Below, in pieces: positions 23,352-34,933 of a stretch of 64,000 bases of DNA. The notes under the pieces are model-generated. The model was not told the DNA's origin, searched no databases, and saw only the letters and a list, made by a program, of their open reading frames with translations. The position numbers and the translations under genes are program-made. The stretch is from Calendula officinalis (taxonomy: Eukaryota > Streptophyta > Magnoliopsida > Asterales > Asteraceae). Where the stretch lies: NCBI GenBank assembly GCA_963853835.1, contig OY970825.1, positions 26,102,835-26,166,834 on the forward strand. The letters are read 5' to 3'. Positions within the stretch are counted from its first letter, which is position 1. Every line of letters begins with the position of its first letter.

Positions 23352-23908
23352 TGTTGGGTGTAATAGGGTGATTTCTGTAATATGGATTTAACAAAGGAAT
23401 CGTGAATATCACTTTCCGAATTAGATATTTCGACCCTATGCCTGGTATCACGAAATTCTAACTATTGGGATAATTCCTAAGAATCAAATTAGAAATTAGG
23501 CACAATTTCTAATTCACAGTAATGGATGATTTGAGAGAATTCATCTTCAACAGTATGTCAAGAGAGAATATTCTTTTGTGTTGTGTTCTGCTCAATAATA
23601 CGTATGTTGTATTATTAAAATCAAAGTTCAAAGTGGTTCCAAAAATTTAGGAACAGATCCATTAATTTAGGAGCGGTTATACACGGTTTTCTGCAGTTAA
23701 GAAACTGCTCGTCGTAACAGCTAGCCACTAAAGTTCGTCGCAGCAGTTGATCGTCAGTCGCAGCAGCCAGTCGCTGCTGGTCGCTATCAGCTGATCGCAT
23801 CAGCTGCTGATCGCATCAGCTGCTGATCGTATCAGCCTGCTGATTGCATCAGCTTGCTGGTCGCTAAAGCTGGTCGCAGCAGCAGCTAGTCGCTGATCAG
23901 CAGATTCC
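23352..23908 (-). repeat. Outer Copia 5' LTR, first partial copy
   Basis: It matches the left LTR from its plus-strand start (TGTTGGGTGTAATAGG) through the minisatellite to about CAGCAGATTC, then changes abruptly into gypsy gag-protease sequence. The word GGTAT that is the presumed gypsy insertion site is intact here at 23444-23448. Confidence 0.8.
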
Positions 23909-24877
23909 CGTCGGCTACCTCTATCTCATAAACCCCATCTAACATCTCGGACGGCACATTCAACTTACAACCGAACTCATAAGACACAAACGAATAATTG
24001 GAACCCGAATCAAACAAAATATGAGTTGGCAAGGAGTTAATGAATAAAGTACCTGACACCACATCGTGTGCCTCCTTCGCCTCCTCCCGGGTGAGTTGGA
24101 AGGATCGCCCCTTCACCTTAGCCGGCTCCACTTTCTTTTGAGTCGTGGATACCATTGACTCGGTCCCCTTCTTCGGGCACACATTGCTATAATGTCCTTT
24201 TTCATGGCATGAGTAGCACTCCACATCGGCCGACAACTTGGCCTTACAATCCCGGGCTATATGCCCCATCTTGCCACAACTATAGCAAGCTTTGGACTCT
24301 CCTCGGCATACGTCGGTATGATTTTTACCGCACTTCTTGCACGAGCCAAGACTTCCTTGTTTAGAGAAGCTCGAAGTGAACTTCCCTTTCTTGAACGAAC
24401 TAGAGCCGCTCTCGGCTTTCCTCTTCTCGCCCACATGGGCCCTCTCGGCAACCCTTGCCTCATTAACCTCCTCAACACCCCGGGCGGCACTAATGGCCTC
24501 ATCAAGTGTGGCCGCCCTCTTAACCTCCAATTGGTAGTCCCACGGTAACCCACTAGCATACCGGACCACCCTCAACCTCTCATCCGAGTAGGTTTTAGCA
24601 ACAAATGGGAGCAATCCCGTGAACTCCCTCGAGTATTTCTCAACCGACATATCACCCTTCTTAAGGGTCACAAACTTCTCATGCATCTTTTCTAAATCCC
24701 TCTCGGGACAAAATTTCTTTTTCAATCTTGTGGTAAACTCATCCCACGACATTTTCTCAACCACCTCCCTCCCGAGGGTCTCATACACAATATCCCACCA
24801 AACCATAGCATCTTCTTTCAACAATTGTGACGCATACGTCACCATATCGGCTTCCTCACACTTGCTACTACCGATAA
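23909..24877 (-). pseudogene. Gypsy gag C-terminal part and protease N-terminus
   Basis: The minus-strand frame carries the retrotransposon gag core (a segment with VWWDIVYETLGREVVEKMSW, then EFTTRLKKKFCPERDLEKMH and the KKGDMSVEKYSREFTGL motif), a basic Ser/Lys-rich linker, three CCHC-type knuckles (CKKCGKNHTDVC, CYSCGKMGHIARDC, CYSCHEKGHYSNVC) and an aspartic protease start with catalytic ILFDSGSNYSF. The frame stays open to the junction and then runs a few codons into Copia LTR. It is the downstream half of the gag split by the solo LTR, with the upstream half at 26580-27037. The order and knuckles are typical of chromovirus-like or related plant gypsy elements; clade not assigned. Confidence 0.85.
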
Positions 24878-26579
24878 TGTAACACCTCAATTTTTAATAC
24901 AAAACATTTGCCCAAAATAAATCATTTTCATAAATAGAAGACCAGTTCCAAAATACGGATTTACAAAACCTTTGATATGAAAATCAGAGTATGAGGTTTG
25001 GTGTTACAAAATATATCAAAACCAAAGTTAAGCACAAATCCGCTCTAGTGATCTTCTACTCTAGGCCCCGCATATCTCAATCCATGCGCACCTAAATCCT
25101 TGATCCAGAACCTAAGTACATAGCAAACAAACAAGGAGTACGTGAGACACAAAAATGTCTCGTGAGCTACATGGGTTTAGACCCCAATAATATCAAGTAT
25201 CACAACGTATTTAAATACATATTTATATTTTACCAACACATCTTAGTCACTCTATGGTGACTCTATCGGTCCTGCTTTCCTAGCATACATATTTAGTACA
25301 TAAACATATATGTACTAGAACACAGTCATATCTAATACATAAACATATATGTATTAGAACACAAGCGAACCTAACACATAAACATATATGCATTAGATTC
25401 CTAGATCACCTAGTACGCAAACATATGCGAACTAGAAGCACCCGTGTGCTTAGTGTACAAACATATGTACACTCGTCTCAGTGACTGGGATCTCCCCCGT
25501 GTCACCACCACCTATCTCTAATCATAACTCTATCAGTTATGCCAGTCAAAGCCTTCGGCTATCACATCAGTCATCAAAAAAGTTAGTTAAATATTATCAA
25601 TAATATATACTAACTCAACACATAATAAGTCTAGACAAACATTAAATAGACCGTTCATAAGTAATCAAAATACTTCATATAGCTATATACTCAGTATAGT
25701 CCACACGTACTCACCTTAGCAATAAAATGCTCCAACCGTATTCCTTACGTCAGTTTCCTTGCTTCATAATTCGGTCAACCTTCCAAGACCTCACCAAATG
25801 CCTAATACAATAATCACAAGATTATCAACATCACATACTACTACCAATGTGTCCATTTATCTCTAGATAACACTTACTAATTCATTTCCCCCAATTATGG
25901 TGATTTACCAAACCCTAGGTTAAACCAACCCTTAAGATTCTTACAATTCATAATCATACACTTGCTCCCTTTGTTAAGATACCATTCATTAAATGTATAC
26001 ATCACTTATATCACCATAACCCATAACCCCAAGAACTAGGGTTTCAAACCCATACATCAAAATACATAGATCTTAAGCTACAAAGATCGAAGAGTGAAGA
26101 TATACCTTTAATCTTCAACTAGGAGTGAAATCTACCAAAGATTTGTGAAGGATTCGACCTCAATCAGTCCTCAAGCTCGAAAATCACCAAAGGAGAAACA
26201 AGGGTTTTGATATGGCATCAAATGAGCCAAAACCCGATTTAATGCTGTTCGATCAAAGTTCACGGCGTGATCTTTACTTCGCGTCGCTAACTTTCCCTAC
26301 TCGCAAACTTCGCGATCGCTAACTGGTCGTGAACTACTTCACGCACAAAAGCCCAACCTTCGGTAGACAGTTCCCGATCGGGAACCCCCCTTCGCGGCGT
26401 GAACTCCCTAGTGCAGCAGGGCTGCATTTTTCGGTTGTTGTCCCGACCCGGTTTCGCCCATAACTTTCTCATACGGTGTCCAAATGACACGAAACCAATT
26501 CCTACGTTCTCTAAACGATTTATCCTTATTTATCATAATTTTTATAAATTTATTTATTTACAAATTTCGGGTCGTTACA
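24878..26579 (-). mobile_element. Solo LTR of the same gypsy family, TSD GATAA
   Basis: 1,702 bp. On the plus strand it starts TGTAACACCTCAA and ends GGGTCGTTACA, i.e. TGTAACGACCC to GGTGTTACA in its own sense. Perfect 5-bp duplications GATAA flank it (24873-24877 and 26580-26584). It is homologous over its ends to the LTR at 27287-29051 but clearly diverged inside. Removing it with one GATAA lets the gag frame continue in phase, so it landed in an intact gag and later recombined to a solo LTR. Confidence 0.9.
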
Positions 26580-27037
26580 GATAATCCTCTCGGTTTCTCG
26601 GATCCACCTCATAGTTACTTTTGGGTCCGAACTACCCGTATACACATTTGGCTTACAAGCCATGAAGGATTTAAACGAACAACCTTCTTTCACATCGGGT
26701 TTTGCCCTAGCATCACTTTGACCACCCGTGGAGGATTTCCCTTCACCGGTGCCACTACCCCCGGTTCTCTCATCCGTTCTAGCCTCGGATTCACGGTCTC
26801 CACCCGACCTCTCAAGGTTCTCAATAATTCGGTGCACTTCTTCGGCCACCATTCCCTTGATTTGATCAAGAAAAGTTTGGAGATCCGCATGGTTACCGGA
26901 GTTCTATTAGCTCCAACTTCCGATTCATCATCCCGATGCATTGACGGTTGACTTCCTTGTTCAACCACCACCTCAACATGAGGTATCTCCTCCTCCCGGC
27001 CCTCCGGGGCTTTACCACTTCTATGCGTGGTCACCAT
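26580..27037 (-). pseudogene. Gypsy gag N-terminal part
   Basis: It starts at ATG 27037, downstream of the primer site. The first 50 residues are in one frame (RSGKAPEGREEEIPHVEVVV) and the rest (HRIIENLERSGGDRESEA, then SFKSFMACKPNVYTGSSDP and VTMRWIRETERI) in another, so a frameshift lies near 26860-26890. The N-terminus is low-complexity and polar, leading into the gag core that resumes at 24877 beyond the solo LTR. Confidence 0.75.
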
Positions 27038-27271
27038 TTCTTTTGATCAAGACTATACGAAAGACATTAAACATTTAGTACCTTGTGTACACACCATTAG
27101 TCGCATAAGACTCAATACCCATAATCATATCAAATTTCATAGGTCCCCCTAGGTTCAACCCTAAACTTAACATAAAGTCTCAAGGTCAACCTATAACTCA
27201 AGGAATCTTACATTCTTAATGCTACAGTCTAAGACTAGGATGGTCATCCCACCTAATTCACTTAAACAGTA

Positions 27272-27283
27272 GCTCTGATACCA
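27272..27283 (-). promoter_or_regulatory. tRNA-iMet primer binding site of gypsy element
   Basis: The minus strand reads TGGTATCAGAGC three nucleotides after the LTR end GGTGTTACA. Confidence 0.9.
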
Positions 27284-27286
27284 AGT

Positions 27287-29051
27287 TGTAACACCTCAAA
27301 TTTTAATACAAAACATTTGCCCAAAATATATCATTTTCATAAATAGAAGAACTGTTCCAAAATATGGATTTACAAAAACCTTTGGTATAAAAATCAGAGT
27401 ATAAAGTTTGGTGTTACAAAATAGATCAAAACCAAAGCTAAGCATAAATCCAATCTAATGTTCTTCTACTCTAGGCCCCGCATCTCTATCCATGCGTACC
27501 TAAACCTTCGATCCTGAACCTGAGTACATAGCAAAACAAACAAGGAGTACGTGAGACAAAACGTCTCGTGAGCTACATGGGTTTAGAACCCGATAATAAC
27601 AATAATCGTAAGACATATAACAAACATAAGTAAATCGTCCATCTATCTAGTCACCATATTGTGACTCTAATACCTTGCTTTCCTAGCAATCATATCTAGT
27701 TATCGGGTTGCCCCCGAACTAACTAGAACCACCTTGACTTATTAACCGAAATCCATCGCCATTAATAAGCCTCAAGATACCGGCAAGAGGGATTCGCCCA
27801 ATCTACAGATACCTGCCTTACTCACCGGACTACCTCCAGTTAACAAGACTATTACCGTGGTTGAGTCGATAGGAAGCCACCCAACTGCCCCTCACACCAC
27901 ACCTCATGACCGAGAGTCCCCCGCATCATCACATCATCTCAACATATCATAACTCAATGGTTGTGTCAATCTAGCTCTCGGCTATCACGTCTATCATCAA
28001 ACAAGTTAGTTCAATACTATCATCGGTATAACTAACTATCAACTACTAATCTACACAATTAAGCAAATAGACCATAACACAAGCAATAAAAATGTATTTC
28101 ATAAGCTATGTACTCAATAAATTTCCACACGTACTCACCTTAGCAAATAATGCTCCAACCATATTCTTTCCGTCGGTTCCTTTGTTCCAACAATTCGGTC
28201 AATCTTCCAAGACCTCACCAAATGCCTAATACAATAATCACAAGATGATCAACATCACATACAACTACCAATGTGTCCATCTACCTCTAGATAACACTTA
28301 CTAATACAATTCCCCCAATTATGGTGAATTACCAAACCCTAGGTTTAACCAATCTTAAGATTCTCATAAATCTTAACCATACACTTGTTTTCTTTGTTAA
28401 AATACCATCTACTAAGCGTATACAACATTTACTTAACCATTAATCACCAACCCAAGAACTAGGGTTTCAAACCCAAGCTTCTAAATCCATAGATCTAAAA
28501 CTACAACTACAAAGGATTGAAGATATACCTTAAATCTTCAACTATGAGTGAAGAATCACGAGATTTGATGAAGAAATCGGCTCCAAATGATGGTTTGCAC
28601 TCAAAATCGTCCACAAACTCGAGTGGGAGAGAAACTAGGGTTTTGTATGCAATAAATGACCCAAGCCCCGACTTTAATGCCTGTCAGCGACGAAGTTCGC
28701 GTCGCTATTCGTCAAATAGCGTCGCTATTTAACCCCCGCCCTTTTTCGCGTCGACAGATAGCGACGCTATCTCCGTCGCTATCTCTAAATCGCGACCAAA
28801 ACCCAAACGCGATTTTGGGTCTCTGTCCGAACCGGCGCTAATCGCGTCGCGAATGCCCAGATAGCGTCGCTATCTGGGTCTTGGCAGCCCAGGCTGCAAC
28901 TTTTGTTGACCTCTTCGACACAGTTTCGTCCATAACTTTCTCGTACGGTGTCCAAATGACACGAAACCAATTCCTACGTTCCTTAAATGATTTATCCCTA
29001 TTTATCATATTTTTATACATTTTATTTATTCACAAATTTCGGGTCGTTACA
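27287..29051 (-). repeat. Gypsy 5' LTR with palindrome cluster
   Basis: 1,765 bp with the same termini as the solo LTR. Between about 28680 and 28900, near the U3 start in its own sense, it holds a cluster of GCGTCGC words. These include the perfect palindromes AGATAGCG-A-CGCTATCT at 28756-28772 and a 23-nt one centred on T28867 with arms CCCAGATAGCG/CGCTATCTGGG (28856-28878). Confidence 0.85.
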
Positions 29052-29790
29052 GGTATCACGAAATTCTAACTATTGGGATAATTCCTAAGAATCAAATTAG
29101 AAATTAGGCACAATTTCTAATTCACAGTATTCGATGATTTGAGAGAATTCATCTTCAACAGTATGTCAAGAGAGAATATTCTTTTGTGTTGTGTTCTGCT
29201 CAATAATACGTATGTTGTGTTATTAAAATCAAAGTTCAAAGTGGTTCCAAAAATTTAGGAAAAGATCCATTAATTTAGGAGCGGTTATACACGGTTTTCT
29301 GCAGTTAAGAAACTGCTCGTCGCAACAGCTAGCCACTAAAGTCCGTCGCAGCAGTTGATCGTCAGTCGCAGCAGCTAGTCGCAGCTGGTCGCTATCAGCT
29401 GATCGCATCAGCTGCTGATCGCATCAGCTGCTGATCGCATCAGCCTGCTGATCGCATCAGCCTGCTGATCGCATCAGCTTGCTGGTCGCTAAAGCTGGTC
29501 GCAGCAGCAGCTAGTCGCTGATCAGCAGATTCTAGTCGCTGAATCTGGTCACAGCAGCAGCATCTGGTCGTTGCAGCATCAGCTGGTCGCTAATCAGCAG
29601 ATTCTGGTCGCTGCAGCTAGTCGCTGCAGCTGATAACTTGAACTATAACCAAACCGGTATCATCTTGGACTTATACAACTGTGCTCTCCGCACCTCCTAA
29701 CTTGTACTAGAACCAAAGTATGAAACTCATGACATACACATTATTTCTATTATACTAAAATTGGAATAGGTAACACTAAAATTACCAATA
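29052..29790 (-). repeat. Outer Copia 5' LTR, second partial copy
   Basis: It resumes at GGTATCACGAAATTC and runs to the LTR end ATTACCAATA. Its first about 470 bp repeat sequence already present at 23444-23908, so part of the LTR is present twice around the gypsy fragment. The minisatellite here has more TGATCGCATCAGCC units than the other copies. Confidence 0.8.
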
Positions 29791-29848
29791 CAGATTGGTG
29801 TAAAACCATTAAATAGACAAATGTGGCATTTCTAAGCTACTCAGATAA

Positions 29849-30167
29849 TATACTTTATCCGATTCAAAGTGATACAATTTACTTTTTTGGTTGATTCAAA
29901 ATAAGTGATAAACTTTAAAAAATTATCTTATTTGACAAAAATAATGTGACTCACATCCACTAACTATCTACTTTAAAAAAAAAGAAATGACTCATTTACC
30001 CATACTTTTTACTTTTAAACATCATTAACCTCTCACTTGATTCAAAAGGTGGGGGACCCATTCCTCATTAATCATTCGTTAATCTGATTTAATCATTATT
30101 ATAATGTTGTGCCTAAAAAACCGTGAAATCCAAATTGTATCATTTATTTTGAATCAGAGGAAGTATA
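29849..30167. mobile_element. Stowaway-like MITE, family 1, copy A
   Basis: About 320 bp with inverted ends of the type TACTTCCTCCGATTCAAA/TTTGAATCAGAGGAAGTA. Internal words such as CTCACATCCACTAACTATC and TTTACTTTTAAACATCATTA are shared with copies at 34934-35257 (opposite orientation) and 48614-48931. TA at both ends fits Tc1/mariner-type insertion. Confidence 0.75.
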
Positions 30168-31590
30168 AGATATTGTATCATGAAAAAAATTTAAGTAAAT
30201 AAGGAAAAACAGGCTTAGGGGATGTTTGAGAAAACTTATTTAGAGCCTTAAAGGGGCTTATGGCTTATAAGGTTATATAAACCCTTTTTTAAAAAGATTA
30301 TTAAAGCTTATATAAGTTTATAAGCTATAATCCCTCTAAATAAGCTTTTCCAACTGCATGGAAATGTATCCAACTAATCACATATTATTATATGTAGTGT
30401 ACTTTGGTATGATCTTATGTGTACATAACACTTTCCCAAATCTTGATATTGTATATTTGTATGTATTGGGTGCCCTCCTCATCTTCCATGCTATCTTCCA
30501 CGTCATCGGTTTACATGTAATTATAGGACTTCGAATACTTTAAATAACAAGAATTATAATTAGTTTATTACATGTATATGAGACCTAAATTTAAGTTTGT
30601 TTTGCCATATGTCCAAATGAAGAATTCTCATTGATAGTTAATGTTGACGTGTAATTATGTAAAATGCCACTTGTCAGTCAAAACCAAAACGTGAGATTCC
30701 TTAGCAAACCCAAAAACAATTTATAAATTTTATCATTTGGAAAGATACAATTCAGAAACCTCCAAAACCAAAATCATTGTTTTCTTTTGTTATTTTTTTT
30801 CTCACTTTTCACGTTATTTTTAAAAATCTACCGGCACCACCATTTTAATCAACTATTTTACAACAACATACTGAAATTTCAAAATTATTAATAATCTATA
30901 ATATCTTTATCAAAATACATACTTCGTATGTGTTAATATTAGAAACAAACTGAGCATTTAGAAAGATATCATTCGGATTTTCAAAATAAGATGGGTAGAT
31001 ATGCAAACCGATTTTATTTCCCAAATCTGGCGGAGCTGATAAAAGCCATTTTGAGAGTCTATAAGAGTATTGGTTGATTATGCATTCATGTTCAATAACG
31101 TTGTGGTTTATCATTATTCTACCAAAACAATTTTGTATGTCTCCTCTAACAGAATAACCCTATTTTCGCAAATTCTCATTATCATAATGTTTTGTCATTA
31201 AATTATTGAAATCAACATAAACAATCTTACCCGATTATTACTTTCTTTTAAAAGAAGTCTTATTTCGACTCTAAATTTTCTGTAACATTTATTCATTTAT
31301 CAAAATTTGTACCAACTTATCATTACAATTATGAATTGTTATGTCATTTAAACTGTATAATATCTACATATCTCTTGAAGTATGTACGCCCAGTCGGACG
31401 GGCTTTGAAGCTAGTAAGACTATATGGAAGCACACAAGATACAATTAATTAACAATACTCAATAAGTTGGATACATTTATGTTCACTTAGCTCTATGAAA
31501 ATACCTAACTTTGGTATATATGTGTTAGTGATGAATACACAAGATGCACATAAATGCATAATGCAAATTATCTTATCATTATTGATCAAC
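30168..31590. other. Intergenic DNA, no gene seen
   Basis: No supported gene. A small inverted-repeat piece (AACTTATTTAGAG at about 30236 and CTCTAAATAAGC at about 30333) looks like a decayed MITE. The short hydrophobic open frame at 30358-30543 has no homology I recognise. Confidence 0.5.
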
Positions 31591-31604
31591 CGAAGGTACA
31601 ATAT

Positions 31605-31901
31605 TTTTTTTTGAAAAGGCAAATGATATATGAAAACCAATCTTAGCAAGAAGCTAAGAAAGAAACAAGTACAATACGATTACAAAGATAAAAAAGGCGA
31701 AACACCCCAATCAAACCAACTACAAGAGACTTTGCCCCTATATTTCAACCATAAAAATGACAAAGAGATGATATCTCCCGCAACCACCGTGTAAGACTTG
31801 TTAATGTTATTAAACGCCGCATCGTTTCTTGCCTTCCATACACACCAAATCAAACATTGAATGATCATTGTTACTAGCTTCTTTTTCTTATCGTCAAGCA
31901 T
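31605..31901 (-). mobile_element. 5'-truncated LINE (L1-type) 3' end, 14-bp TSD
   Basis: The minus-strand frame 31901-31680 matches the C-terminal tail of plant LINE reverse transcriptases (CLIWCVWKARNDAAFN, then DIISLSFLWLKYRGK and SWFDWGVSPF). A poly-A tract (T-run at 31605-31613 on plus) follows at the element's 3' end. Perfect 14-bp target duplications CGAAGGTACAATAT flank it (31591-31604 and 31902-31915). The truncated 5' end, A-tail and long TSD together show target-primed reverse transcription. Confidence 0.9.
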
Positions 31902-32062
31902 CGAAGGTACAATATATGACTAATAAATCAAGTTCCACTTAGTTCACTCGTTAATCAAGTTCCTAATAAATTACCAAATTAATACAACTATATTAACTTT
32001 GATTTATCTTCACTAATTATGAGACAAAATGTCCACTTCGACACTCACAAATAAATTATTCG

Positions 32063-32070
32063 TATATAAG
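32063..32070 (+). promoter_or_regulatory. TATA box of the ALMT-type gene
   Basis: TATATAAG lies about 43 nt upstream of the ATG at 32112. A start of transcription near 32095 would leave a very short leader. Confidence 0.5.
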
Positions 32071-32111
32071 GAAGCATGACTCAACCTGAATGAAAGAACG
32101 TAAAATAAAAC

Positions 32112-34618
32112 ATGAGTACCACAATAAACATTTCTAACGAAAATGAAGCTTCTCATAACCATGAGAAGCAAAACAAACTCGTTTTCCTTTCAAATATTCG
32201 GTATTTTATAACCAAACATCGTCCAAAACATGCAAAAAACATTATTCATAGTATCAAAGTCGGAACTGCTTTAGTTTTGGTTTCACTTCTATATCTTCTT
32301 GATCCAATCTTTGAGCAAGTTGGAGAAAGTGCCATGTGGGCTATCATGACAGTTGTGGTTGTCTATGATTTCTTTGCTGGTAATTATTCGTCAATATTAA
32401 CAAATTTAATTTAATTAAAGTGATATTTATTAACATATTTGATGATAAATATAACAGGTGCAACATTAAGCAAAGGGTTACTTCGTGGATTTGGAACCAT
32501 ACTTGGAGGTGGATTAGGATGTTTCGTCGCAGTTTTAGCGGAAAATTTTGGAAAGATGGGAAACACGGTCGTTGTTGGAACTTCGGTCTTTATTTTCGGT
32601 AACAATATAAATACAACTTTTTTCACAAATAATACAAATTTTAAGAAAATTAAACGTTTATATGGTGCTTTTGTTTCCGCTTTCAAAACTATGCTATCCG
32701 GTATTTAGAAACACGGAATTGTGTACCCAATTATGTCATATGCCGCCCCTGTCAGAAGTCTTTTTCAGAATTCATTATCCGGGATTTAGAATCCTCAAAT
32801 ATACTGGTTCTGAAAAAAAAAAACTTCTGGTGAGGCGACACGTGGGACAACCGGGTACACAATCTGGTTTTCTAAAACATGGATACCATAGTTATTTAAA
32901 GAGAAAACAAAATCACCATACAAGTGTTAATTTTCTTAGAATTTGTATTATTTGTGAAAAAAGTTCCAATAAATATACAATGTATTGATTAATTGTGCAT
33001 GTTTATAAAAAGAGTATCATACAATCTTTAATTAGGTGCTGCTGCAACATATTGTCGAATGATTCCAACAATAAAAAGGAAATATGATTATGGGGTTATG
33101 ATTTTCGTTCTTACGTTTAATCTAGTTGCGGTTTCTGGTTTGCGGGCTGATAAAATACTGGAATTGGCCCGTTCACGTCTTACTACGATTGGTATGGGCT
33201 TTGCTGTATGCATATTGACCAGTTTGCTCATATTTCCCATGTGGGCTGGTGATGAACTTCATAACTTGACATCCTTAAAGTTCAAGAAACTAGCTTGTTG
33301 CATTGAAGGTACAAAAAAGTTTGTGAATTTGTGACAATTTATAGGACATTTCATTTTTTCCAAATTTTAAAAAGGGTATTCCTGTTATAATGAGCTTCTG
33401 GGGGTGACTGAGTTTTGCTCCTTATGTACACGACCTAACTGTTGTCATGACTAATTCTAATATGGTAAATGTTTATCCAGTGAAAGATCGAACTCGTGAC
33501 CTTTAGAAATTTATTCGTAAGCCTTTACCATGTGGTTTTAGGACATTATTGTAAAAACATTTGAATGATAAATTGCTGAATTTCAGAATCCGTGGAAGCA
33601 TATTTTAGTGTTGGAGAAAAGGAAGGACGTATGAGCATTAACATAAGCAGTTGCAAATCATTGTTGCATTCTAAGTCAAGTGATGAGTCGTTGGTAATAT
33701 ATCTATATTATGTCTATTTTTATGGAATTATATAAATAATGTAAGAGATGTATTAAAATTTTGTTATATTTTTAGGCAAATTTCGCAAGGTGGGAACCCT
33801 GGCATGGAAAATTTAGATTTAATTATCCTTGGGGAAAATATGTACAAATAGGAGAGCTACTCACAGAACTTGCTTCTATCATCTTGTCACTGCAAACATG
33901 CATCGAGTCACCAATACAAGTACCACTACTCTTTACCAAACAAATCTTTTGAAACTAAAAATATTTTTTTTACATAAATCGTCCCTATAGTTTGCATGAA
34001 AATTTAGATTTTGTCCTCGATTACGCAGATATTCTCTAATTTTGAAACTTGTAAGACCACCGGTTCTTAAATCAAAGAATGTCATTCTATTTTAAAAAAC
34101 AGTTTGATGCTACAAAATTCAAAATTAAGAACCGTTGACGTTACAAAATTCAAAATTAGAGATAATTTATGATACAAGTTCCAAAAATAAGGTCCAATGA
34201 GGCAATGATAAAATTCATGATTTCATGCAAATTAGTAGGATGTTTATGTAATTTACTCCAACAATAAAATGAAAAGATTATGTTAACTTTTTTTTTTTGT
34301 GTGTGTTATTAGCCCTCAACAGCATTAAAACAGGCGATCAAAGAGACATGCAAAAACGCAGGGTTATCACTTGGAGTTAGCATGCGTGAGTTAGGAGAAA
34401 GTATAACGAAAATGAGAAAGGGTAAAAAGGTCATAATAGTTCCAGAATTGCAGTCAAATACCATACTTTTGAATCCAGAGTTAGGAGCAATTGAAAATAT
34501 TGAAGCTTTTGCAGTAGCGAATTTCTTGTTTTTATTAATGGAGATAGTTGATAAAGTGAAAGTTTTGGCCAAAGAAGTGGAAGAGCTTGGAGAGGTTGCT
34601 GGTTTTAAATCTAAATAG
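32112..34618 (+). CDS. Aluminium-activated malate transporter family protein, six exons
   Basis: The exons 32112-32379, 32458-32598, 33036-33308, 33587-33693, 33776-33919 and 34313-34618 all use GT-AG borders and join in phase to 412 residues, with no stop. The N-terminal half has about six hydrophobic segments (near residues 48-66, 73-89, 97-115, 121-138, 148-166 and 179-198). The C-terminal half is hydrophilic and carries the ALMT signature W-E-P-W-H at residues 269-273. ALMT proteins are plant anion (malate and others) channels of the plasma membrane or tonoplast, acting in aluminium tolerance, guard cells or turgor. The subfamily cannot be told here. Length is slightly below the common 430-550 because the C-terminal tail is short. 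Intron 2 carries a foldback MITE, and intron 3 may carry a SINE-like piece (about 33390-33545). The gene looks intact. Confidence 0.92.
32689..32891. mobile_element. Foldback MITE in ALMT intron 2
   Basis: A 203-bp unit with inverted ends of about 40 bp: CTATGCTATCCGGTATTTAG at the left against the complement of CATGGATACCATAG at the right, with GTGTACCC present in both arms. The centre has a further pair, CAGAAGTCTTTTTCAGAA and TTCTGAAAAAAAAAAACTTCTG. No clear target duplication. Confidence 0.6.
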
Positions 34619-34933
34619 CTTACACGAGGATTATGTATAATTGTATATGCGAATATGAGTAATTAGAAAAAGAAAATGATAACCCAAAACAAAATAACCT
34701 ACAAATTTTATATGAAAAACAGAGATTTCTATACAATTGTTGCCCAATATTGTTGGTCCGGTTTCTTTGTGCACTAGAGAGTTATTGTTTGTTTATCGGG
34801 CTTTCAGCCTGATTTGAAGCTCATACTTGCAAGCTGCAGCATTTCATATATAGCCTATAAATTGGGCCCCGATTTGAAGCCCATAAGACCATTATTCCAG
34901 CTGGAATTTGAAGCCCATAGTTTAGAACAAAAT

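Larger units (their letters stand above)
23909..29051 (-). mobile_element. Truncated Ty3/gypsy element (5' LTR, gag, protease)
   Basis: Read on the minus strand: LTR 27287-29051, tRNA-iMet primer site 27272-27283, gag from ATG 27037, then the CCHC region and the start of protease, ending abruptly at about 23909. RT, integrase and the 3' LTR are missing. A solo LTR of the same family (24878-26579) interrupts gag. The sequence after the 5' LTR is GGTAT plus outer Copia LTR, consistent with insertion into that LTR, but the other end is a chimeric junction with no duplication. Confidence 0.85.
6934..29790 (-). mobile_element. Outer Copia LTR retrotransposon (old, heavily nested)
   Basis: This is a Ty1/copia element read on the minus strand: 3' LTR at left (6934-7719), RNase H and RT C-terminus (8251-9114), RT N-terminus, integrase, protease and gag (20246-23317), and a disrupted 5' LTR at right (23352-23908 plus 29052-29790). 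LTR termini are TGTTGG at the left LTR's left end and CCAACA at its right end. The flanking pentamers CAGGT (6929-6933) and CAGAT (29791-29795) fit a once-identical TSD with one substitution. The block is split by a younger Copia element (9115-20245) and carries a gypsy fragment in its right LTR (23909-29051). All coding segments are broken, so it is dead. Confidence 0.85.

Noticed and set aside
26287..26951. Open frames inside the gypsy solo LTR and gag antisense
   Set aside because: Shadow frames of LTR and gag sequence with no family resemblance.
30358..30543. Short hydrophobic protein gene
   Set aside because: 61 codons in AT-rich intergenic DNA with no family resemblance. Hydrophobicity is expected from T-rich codons.
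33390..33545. SINE in ALMT intron 3
   Set aside because: A B-box-like GAGTTCGATC is present on the minus strand, but no A-box, tail or duplication is convincing. Mentioned only within the gene entry.
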